From: Vulcanimicrobiota bacterium
GTDB taxonomy: Bacteria; Vulcanimicrobiota; Vulcanimicrobiia; Vulcanimicrobiales; Vulcanimicrobiaceae
Length of the DNA stretch: 64,000 nucleotides
Assembly (NCBI GenBank): GCA_013036095.1
Contig: JAAXCW010000001.1
Coordinates: forward strand, 1 to 64,000
Direction: 5' to 3'
Part shown: in pieces, positions 59,148 to 64,000 of the stretch
Numbering within the stretch: the stretch's first letter is position 1
Layout of the letters: each line of letters starts with the position of its first letter
Made by a program: the position numbers and the translations under genes
The notes under the pieces: model-generated
The model's input: only the letters and a program-made list of their open reading frames with translations
Told to the model about the DNA's origin: nothing
Database searches by the model: none

Positions 59148-60018
59148 ACTGCGAAAGCAGCGGCCGAAGGTTGCGGGCGAGATGTTCGGGCATCGAATCG
59201 AGCGGCAAGCGGCACTCGCCGGCGCTGAATCCGAGCTGCTTCATCGCCCATTTTACCGGGATGGGGCTAGTCGTCGCGAACAGCGCATCGATCAACGGCA
59301 AAAGCGAGGCATGAATGCGTGCGGCCTCCGAGGCGTCGCCGTTCTTATACGCTCGCACCATGGCGACGTACTCGCGCGAGCACAAGTGCGAAGCGACGCC
59401 CACGACGCCGTCCGCGCCCATCGCCAGACAGGGAAGGAACAAATGGTCGTCGCCCGCCCAAACGGTAAAGCCCGCGTCGCGGTCGCGCAGAATAAATCCG
59501 ATCTGCCGCAAATCGCCGCTCGACTCTTTTACGCCCACGATGTTTTTGTGGCTGCGCGCAAGTTTGAGCAGTGTTTCGGGCAGCATGTTGATGCCCGTGC
59601 GCCCGGGGATGTTGTAGATGACGATGGGTAGCGCCGTCGCCTCGGCAATCGCGCTGAAGTGCGCGATCATGCCGCTCTGCGGCGGCTTGTTGTAGTATGG
59701 TACGACGGCGAGAATACCATCCGCGCCGGCCTTCTCCGCAGCTTTCACCGATCGCACCGAATCGCGCGTGTTGTTGGTGCCCGCGTTGGCGATCACGGCC
59801 GCGCGCTCGCCCAACTCGTCCTTCACGGCCGAAAATAGCCGGGCGCGCTCCTCCGGGGTCATCGTTTGACCCTCGCCGGTTGAGCCGGCCACCACTAACC
59901 CATCGTTGCCACGTTCGACGAGCCACGAAGCGAGGCGAGCCGCTTCGCGGTAATCGACTTCGCCATTGCCGTCAAACGGCGTGATCATTGCCGTCACGAT
60001 CGTCCCGAGCTTCTTCAT
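59128..60018 (-). CDS. dapA: 4-hydroxy-tetrahydrodipicolinate synthase
   Basis: 296 residues. AMITPFDGNGEVDYREAARLASWLVERGNDGLVVAGSTGEGQTMTPEER, YYNKPPQSGMIAHF, the Tyr of VIYNIPGRTGINMLPETLLKL, and the Schiff-base Lys in NIVGVKESSGD are the DapA set. It condenses pyruvate with aspartate semialdehyde. The ATG overlaps lysC (ATGA). Confidence 0.94.
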   Translation of the reverse strand: MKKLGTIVTAMITPFDGNGEVDYREAARLASWLVERGNDGLVVAGSTGEGQTMTPEERARLFSAVKDELGERAAVIANAGTNNTRDSVRSVKAAEKAGADGILAVVPYYNKPPQSGMIAHFSAIAEATALPIVIYNIPGRTGINMLPETLLKLARSHKNIVGVKESSGDLRQIGFILRDRDAGFTVWAGDDHLFLPCLAMGADGVVGVASHLCSREYVAMVRAYKNGDASEAARIHASLLPLIDALFATTSPIPVKWAMKQLGFSAGECRLPLDSMPEHLARNLRPLLSQYDYSRV

Positions 60019-61385
60019 TTGATAACAGTCTTTTCGCCGGTGTTCCCCTTGTCATCCTGAGTAGAGGTCGCCTTAGCAAGCTTGTCATCCTGAGTAGATG
60101 TCGCCTTAGCAAGCTTGTCATCCTGAGTAGAGGTCGCCTTAGCAAGCTTGTCATCCTGAGTAGATGTCGCATCAGCGACATCGTAGTCGAAGGACGACAA
60201 GTGGAATTCGTCGTGCACGGCCTGTTCGGAGCGCGCGGCGTCATCGGATGGAACGAGGATCGAGACCGTGATGTTGCTGTCGGTCGCGTGGATGATCTCG
60301 ATGTTCGCTGTCGAGAGCGCCGAAACGATCCGGTGAATGACGCCTGGTTCGTAGCGCATACCTTCGCCAACAACGGAAAGCTTCGAACAAGCCTCGCGCG
60401 CGCGCACGGCCAGATTCAGATCTCCAAGGAGCTTGCGAATTTCCTCGCCGCGATCGCCTTCGACAACAAACATGACGCCGGCTTGATTGATCGTCACCTG
60501 ATCGATGGATATCCCCGCTGCTGCAAGCCGCTCGAACATATGCATTTCAAGCTGCATGCGCCGTTGCCGGTCTTCGATGTCCCCGCGAATGGCGCGAATC
60601 CAGGTGACGCGTCCCGACGCCGTGACCCCGGTGACCGGCTTGCGGGGCTCCAGCCGCGCGTCAACGACGGTTCCTTCGCCCGTCGCGAGACTGCGGATAG
60701 CATATGGCGTGCGCGTGCGCTGCGCGTAGTCAGCCGCCTTATGGTGCATGATCTTCGCACCGTGCTGCGCGAGTTCGGTCATCTCTTCGAGGCTTGCGCG
60801 ATCGATCGTGTGCGCGCCGTTCACGCGGCGCGGATCGGCGGTCATTGCGCCGGCGACGTCGGTGTAAACGTCGATGCGCTCCGCATCGAGCGCATGTCCG
60901 AGCGCAATCGCCGTCAGGTCAGTTCCACCGCGTCCCAACGTGGTAATCTGGCCGTCTTCGCTGATGCCCTGAAAGCCGGCGATAACCGGGACTTTCTTCG
61001 CCGCAAGAACGTCGCGCACGCGCTGCGTTTCGACCCGAACGATCGTCGCATCGCCGTGCACATCGTCGGTAATGATTCCGGCCTGTGCGCCGCTCAACGC
61101 GACCGCTCCGATGCCGTCGCGCTCCAATTCAGAGGCCAGAACTGCGGCGGCGATAAGTTCGCCCGACGCCAGCAGCAGATCCGCGTTCGGACCACTGCGC
61201 GCGCCGTCAATCAGCGAAAGCAGCGAGTCAGTCGCATAAGGCTGGGGCGCGCGGCCCATCGCGGAAACAACTGCAACAGGCGATTCTCCGCGTTCGATGG
61301 CCTCACGGATTCGTTCAACCGCGATGTCGCGCGTTTCGGGCGACGCGACCGACGTACCACCAAACTTCAACACAGCGATTTTCAC
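60015..61385 (-). CDS. lysC: Aspartate kinase with repeat-encoded C-terminal tail
   Basis: 456 residues from a GTG at 61385 (VKIAVLKFGGTSVASPETRDIAVERI). Kinase motifs KFGGTSVA, ASGELIAAAVLASEL, TTLGRGGTDLTAIALGHAL, YTDVAGAMTADPR; two ACT domains follow (NQAGVMFVVEGDRGEEI; SKLSVVGEGMRYEPGVIHRIVSALS). The normal protein would end near SSFDYDV. A further ~50 residues consist of four ATSTQDDKLAK-like units encoded by a 33-bp tandem array. Feedback control by lysine/threonine is expected from the ACT domains. Confidence 0.93.
   Translation of the reverse strand: MKIAVLKFGGTSVASPETRDIAVERIREAIERGESPVAVVSAMGRAPQPYATDSLLSLIDGARSGPNADLLLASGELIAAAVLASELERDGIGAVALSGAQAGIITDDVHGDATIVRVETQRVRDVLAAKKVPVIAGFQGISEDGQITTLGRGGTDLTAIALGHALDAERIDVYTDVAGAMTADPRRVNGAHTIDRASLEEMTELAQHGAKIMHHKAADYAQRTRTPYAIRSLATGEGTVVDARLEPRKPVTGVTASGRVTWIRAIRGDIEDRQRRMQLEMHMFERLAAAGISIDQVTINQAGVMFVVEGDRGEEIRKLLGDLNLAVRAREACSKLSVVGEGMRYEPGVIHRIVSALSTANIEIIHATDSNITVSILVPSDDAARSEQAVHDEFHLSSFDYDVADATSTQDDKLAKATSTQDDKLAKATSTQDDKLAKATSTQDDKGNTGEKTVIK
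60051..60197 (+). repeat. Palindromic repeat locus 15, 33-bp tandem array in lysC
   Basis: GTCATCCTGAGTAG heads at 60051, 60084, 60117 and 60150, an exact 33-bp period (11 codons). The last has stem-loop ATGTCGC-ATCA-GCGACAT and GTAGTCGAAGGACGAC. The first three lack the tail and the right arm of the stem. Confidence 0.92.
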
Positions 61386-61388
61386 GAT

Positions 61389-61459
61389 GTCATCCTGACC
61401 CAGCGATGTCATCCTGAGTAGCACGTCCTTGACGCGCGTAGTCGAAGGACGAGGCCCGC
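61389..61459 (+). repeat. Palindromic repeat locus 16, 3' end of asd
   Basis: A bare GTCATCCTGA head followed by a full copy (stem-loop GCACGTC-CTT-GACGCGC with one mismatch, GTAGTCGAAGGACGAGGCCCGC). The full copy encodes RASSFDYARQGRATQDD of Asd; the bare head gives its TGA stop. Confidence 0.9.
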
Positions 61460-62367
61460 ACGCCACGTGCGATCAGCAACTCAAGTATCTGCACAGCATT
61501 CGTCGCGGCGCCCTTGCGAAGCTGATCGCCGACGACCCACATTTGAAAGTGCCGCTTATCATCGCCGGCGGAACGCAACCGGGCGACGTGTACGTCATCG
61601 GTGCCCTCCACGTCGCGCGGCGTCACGACGCCGCTGCGATGGAACACCACAGCCGGCGCTCGGCTTAATACAAGCGCGAGCTGCTCGACCGTCGTCTCAC
61701 GTTCTGTCTCGAAAAACACCGCCTCCGAATGAGCCGTCCTCACGGGTACGCGTACCGTCGTCGCATAAAGCGGCAGCTCCGGCAGATCCAAAATCTTCCG
61801 CGTCTCGTCGCGCACTTTCAATTCTTCGCCGCTGTAGCCGTCGTCGCCGAAATCGCCGACCTTCGGCACGACGTTGCGCACGAACGCACCCTCGCCCGCG
61901 TCGAACTCCTCGAGCGCCGCGCGTCCCGCTCCGCTCACTGCCTGATATGTCGCGACATTGACGGATCGCAGCCCTGCCGCGTCCCGCACGGGTGCAAGCG
62001 CGACGCATAAGATAATCGCGGTACAGTTCCCCACCGGAAATAAATGATGCTCCGGGAGAATCGCCGAGGCGTTAATTTCCGGTACCACAAGCGGCACATC
62101 GGAACGCATGCGGTACGTGGAGCTGTTGTCGATCACCACACCGCCCCGTTCCAAAATAGGGGGCACGAACTCCGAACTCGCCTCATCCGATCCCGCAAAG
62201 AAGACGGTATCGTAGTCCGCGAGCGCTTCCGTCGAGGTTTCCAGCACCCCGCTGCGCGCGCTCGAAGCAAACAACCCTAAACGCTCGACGGGGATTTTCC
62301 GCTCGCGCAGCACCTGCACGATCGTTTCACCGACGGCTCCGGTCGCGCCAACCACGGCGACGTTCAC
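61390..62367 (-). CDS. asd: Aspartate-semialdehyde dehydrogenase
   Basis: 325 residues from a GTG at 62367. NADP fold VAVVGATGAVGETIVQVL, FAGSDEASSEFVP, VVPEINASAIL, catalytic Cys in FPVGNCTAIILCVAL, TYQAVSGAGRAALEE, and VRVPVRTAHSEAVFFETER with the catalytic His. The fold ends near NAVQILELLIARG; the following RASSFDYARQGRATQDDIAGSG is repeat-encoded. It reduces aspartyl phosphate for lysine, threonine and methionine synthesis. Four bases separate it from lysC. Confidence 0.94.
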   Translation of the reverse strand: MNVAVVGATGAVGETIVQVLRERKIPVERLGLFASSARSGVLETSTEALADYDTVFFAGSDEASSEFVPPILERGGVVIDNSSTYRMRSDVPLVVPEINASAILPEHHLFPVGNCTAIILCVALAPVRDAAGLRSVNVATYQAVSGAGRAALEEFDAGEGAFVRNVVPKVGDFGDDGYSGEELKVRDETRKILDLPELPLYATTVRVPVRTAHSEAVFFETERETTVEQLALVLSRAPAVVFHRSGVVTPRDVEGTDDVHVARLRSAGDDKRHFQMWVVGDQLRKGAATNAVQILELLIARGVRASSFDYARQGRATQDDIAGSG

Positions 62368-62372
62368 CTAAT

Positions 62373-62439
62373 TGTCATCCTGAGTAGCGCATTTGTGATG
62401 CGCGTCGTCGAAGGACGCCCGAGCCGGGTCGAGGGCCGC
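62373..62439 (+). repeat. Palindromic repeat locus 17, between asd and dapB
   Basis: GTCATCCTGAGTAGC, stem-loop GCGCATT-TGT-GATGCGC (one G-T pair), GTCGTCGAAGGACGCCCGAGCCGGGTCGAGGGCCGC. Intergenic; it occupies almost all of the gap. Confidence 0.88.
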
Positions 62440-62443
62440 TCGA

Positions 62444-63130
62444 TCACAGCTTCAAACCCACTTCAAGGCCCTCGAGTGAACGCACCATTCGGATCGCCGC
62501 AATAATGCCCGGTGCGAAGGACTCACTCGAGAAAGAATCGTGCCGGATGGTGAGCAGCTCGCCTTCATTAGAGAAAAGCACTTCTTGGTGCGAGAGCAGT
62601 CCTTTCATACGGATGCTGTGAATGGGTACGTCGGCACGGCCTCCCCCGACGTGAATGCGCTCGGCCGTGGCCGAAGCGGTCCCACTCGGTTTGTCGCGCT
62701 TATCGGCGCGGTGCATCTCGACGATTTCAACCGACGGAAAAAACTTTGCGGCCTGCTCGGCAAAGCTCATCATAAGAATCGCCCCGATAGCAAAGTTCGG
62801 AACGATCAGCGCTCCGGTTTTGTGCCGATCGCAGAGCTTTTCCAACTCGCCGCGTTCGGCCGCATTCCATTCGCTCGAACCGACCACTGGCGAAATGCCG
62901 CGCGAGACGGCGGCGCGCGCGACGACTTGCGTCACCGGGCGCGGCGTAAAGTCAACGATAACATCAGGTTTACGCTCGTCCAGCAGCTGCTCGACGTTAT
63001 CGTAGATTCCCGTCGACTGATCGGCAACCCGCGCTAAACCACCGGCGAATTCCAAGTCCGGGACCCGCTTAATCGCCTCAAATGCGAGGCGCCCCATGCG
63101 CCCTTGAGCGCCGGCGATCGCTACCTTCAC
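62444..63130 (-). CDS. dapB: 4-hydroxy-tetrahydrodipicolinate reductase
   Basis: 228 residues from a GTG at 63130, slightly shorter than most DapB. VAIAGAQGRMGRLAFEAI (nucleotide binding), DVIVDFTPRPV, PVVGSSEW, IVPNFAIGAILMM, and the catalytic region VEIVEMHRADKRDKPSGTA with the family Lys. The N-terminal NAD(P) motif and the KxxKxSGTA-type loop support the assignment. First gene of the dapB-asd-lysC-dapA run. Confidence 0.92.
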   Translation of the reverse strand: MKVAIAGAQGRMGRLAFEAIKRVPDLEFAGGLARVADQSTGIYDNVEQLLDERKPDVIVDFTPRPVTQVVARAAVSRGISPVVGSSEWNAAERGELEKLCDRHKTGALIVPNFAIGAILMMSFAEQAAKFFPSVEIVEMHRADKRDKPSGTASATAERIHVGGGRADVPIHSIRMKGLLSHQEVLFSNEGELLTIRHDSFSSESFAPGIIAAIRMVRSLEGLEVGLKL

Positions 63131-63179
63131 TCGCTATTCTTCGGCCAACCCCGGCTCGCGGCCCGCGAATGCGCCGCGT

Positions 63180-63644
63180 CTAACGCGCGGCGCGCAAGCA
63201 GGTATCGACGGAGGCGATCGTTTTACCGCCCGAGTGCACCGTCGCGTGCTGCGTGTACTCCGTCGCCGAGATGCGGTCGAACGTTGTGGCGATGCTTGCG
63301 TCGGGGTAGACGCTTCGGTAAGCAATATGGTTCGGATCGCTACCGGGCGCGCGCAGGATCGTGGCCGTTCCTTGGTCGTCGAGCACAACCGCCGTCCAGC
63401 CGCGGCGCTGCGCGTCATAGGCGACTAACTCTTCGGAGCCGCCCCCCGTAAAGGACGCGGTCTGCCGGAATGTGTGGCCGTCGCGATCGTACGCGTACGT
63501 GGCGTCGTAAGGCAAGCGTACCGCTCCCGCGCGGTACGTGCACTTCCACGAACCGACAAGGAAGTGCAGGCCGGCGATCGGCGAGGCCGTCGCCGGCAAC
63601 GTCGCAGCAAGCACGACGGCCGCGAACGTCGCGACGAAGCCCAC
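63180..63644 (-). CDS. Secreted protein, possible lipocalin-like
   Basis: 154 residues with a signal peptide (MGFVATFAAVVLAATLPATA). The mature start GLHFLVGSWKCTYRAG resembles the GxW motif of lipocalin-like or DUF1579-type barrels, followed by regular strands (TFRQTASFTGG, WTAVVLDDQGTATIL, SVDTCLRAAR). The two Cys (SWKC and DTCL) could be a disulphide. Substrate and role unknown. Confidence 0.65.
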   Translation of the reverse strand: MGFVATFAAVVLAATLPATASPIAGLHFLVGSWKCTYRAGAVRLPYDATYAYDRDGHTFRQTASFTGGGSEELVAYDAQRRGWTAVVLDDQGTATILRAPGSDPNHIAYRSVYPDASIATTFDRISATEYTQHATVHSGGKTIASVDTCLRAAR

Positions 63645-63649
63645 TTATC

Positions 63650-64000
63650 TTAGAGTTTCTCCAGCGGTGCGTATTTCAGCATCACCATTTTTTGGCCGAC
63701 GTTGGGGAAATCGATCGTGACGAGGCCGTCGCCGCCCGCGCCGATGACGCCGGATATCTTGCCTTCGCCCCATTTGGGGTGACGCACGCGATCGCCTGAC
63801 TGCAGATTCATCTTGATGCCGGCGCCCGCCGACTCGTGAATTGCGACCTCGCGCCAACGCCCGCCCGAAGGGCGAGGCAGCGCGATGCTGCCCAGCATTT
63901 CGATGTTGGGCATCTCTTCTAGAAAGCGCGACTTGGGATGCGCGAACGTGTTGCCGTACAACGTGCGGCGCTCCGCATACGAGAGGAAGAGGCGGTTCAT
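63650..64000 (-). CDS. UvrD/PcrA-type DNA helicase, C-terminal part (runs off the right edge)
   Basis: 116 visible residues, open at the right edge. NRLFLSYAERRTLYG continues helicase motif VI, FAHPKSRFLEEMP follows, and the C-terminal tudor-like domain reads GDRVRHPKWGEGKISGVIGAGGDGLVTIDFPNVGQKMVMLKYAPLEKL, the PcrA RNA-polymerase-binding module. Function in nucleotide-excision repair and replication. The Met at the very edge is probably internal. Confidence 0.9.
   Translation of the reverse strand: MNRLFLSYAERRTLYGNTFAHPKSRFLEEMPNIEMLGSIALPRPSGGRWREVAIHESAGAGIKMNLQSGDRVRHPKWGEGKISGVIGAGGDGLVTIDFPNVGQKMVMLKYAPLEKL

Noticed and set aside
60051-60197. CRISPR-like array
   Set aside because: The units are directly adjacent 33-bp repeats without unique spacers, are translated in LysC, and no cas genes are present.

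Overview
The window is GC-rich bacterial chromosome with tightly packed genes. Most operon junctions are 1-8 bp overlaps of the NTGA or TAATG type, and many starts are GTG or TTG. No rRNA, tRNA, CRISPR array, phage or complete insertion sequence was seen. Gene content (archaeal-type PurP, a PAICS-like PurC-PurE fusion, Uma2 proteins, many secreted proteins of unknown family) suggests an uncultured lineage such as Eremiobacterota/Vulcanimicrobiota. That placement is a guess from gene style, not a demonstrated assignment.

Layout. 1-1.6 kb: a 5'-truncated proline-rich barrel-like protein and a lipoprotein. 1.7-16.7 kb: purine salvage/catabolism, with allantoinase, allantoate amidohydrolase, a PurP-like ligase, 8-oxoguanine deaminase and a xanthine-dehydrogenase set with its XdhC and MocA maturation factors. 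HicAB, a GNAT, a DUF4349 protein, a Uma2 protein and a PDZ-7TM-GAF membrane protein lie in between. 17.4-26.9 kb: a complete reductive pyrimidine-degradation operon (mmsA, preT, preA, hydA, beta-ureidopropionase, NCS1 permease, class III transaminase). 27-31 kb: a LuxR-type regulator with candidate operators, a lipoprotein, VOC protein, MsrB, a second Uma2 and a DUF1059 protein. 32-41 kb: de novo purine synthesis (PurP, a PurS-like protein, PurQ, PurL, PurC-PurE, PurB), followed by HolA. 42-48 kb: GT39, VIT1/CCC1, MtnA, zinc ribbon, RibH and a RibBA that carries an N-terminal XRE helix-turn-helix. 48-51.7 kb: a secreted metzincin-like metalloprotease and two tandem secreted paralogues. 51.7-56 kb: two MDR dehydrogenases, a thioesterase, RibE and RibD. 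56-60 kb: ComF, a hydrolase, a sugar nucleotidyltransferase and WecG. 59-63 kb: lysine/DAP synthesis (DapA, LysC, Asd, DapB). The right edge is the C-terminus of a UvrD/PcrA helicase.

The most striking signal is a dispersed palindromic repeat. It has a GTCATCCTGAG head, a 7-bp stem-loop whose sequence changes from copy to copy while pairing is kept, a GTCGAAGGAC tail, and often a CGGCCGAGC...GAGGCCCGC extension. It occurs at 17 loci, all in the same orientation on this strand. Several copies lie inside essential or housekeeping genes without breaking the frame, where they encode short 'TQDD' peptides (XDH subunits, PurL, LysC). Others supply start or stop codons or C-terminal tails (PurB, Asd, RibBA, RibH). 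This behaves like the Rickettsia palindromic elements, but with a different sequence.

Other notable points are an XRE-RibBA fusion with an adjacent palindrome, a PurS homologue with an internal insertion beside PurP, a second PurP inside a ureide-degradation operon, a probable CTG start with a good Shine-Dalgarno, three likely leaderless genes, and a 165-bp multi-hairpin element with 31-bp inverted ends.
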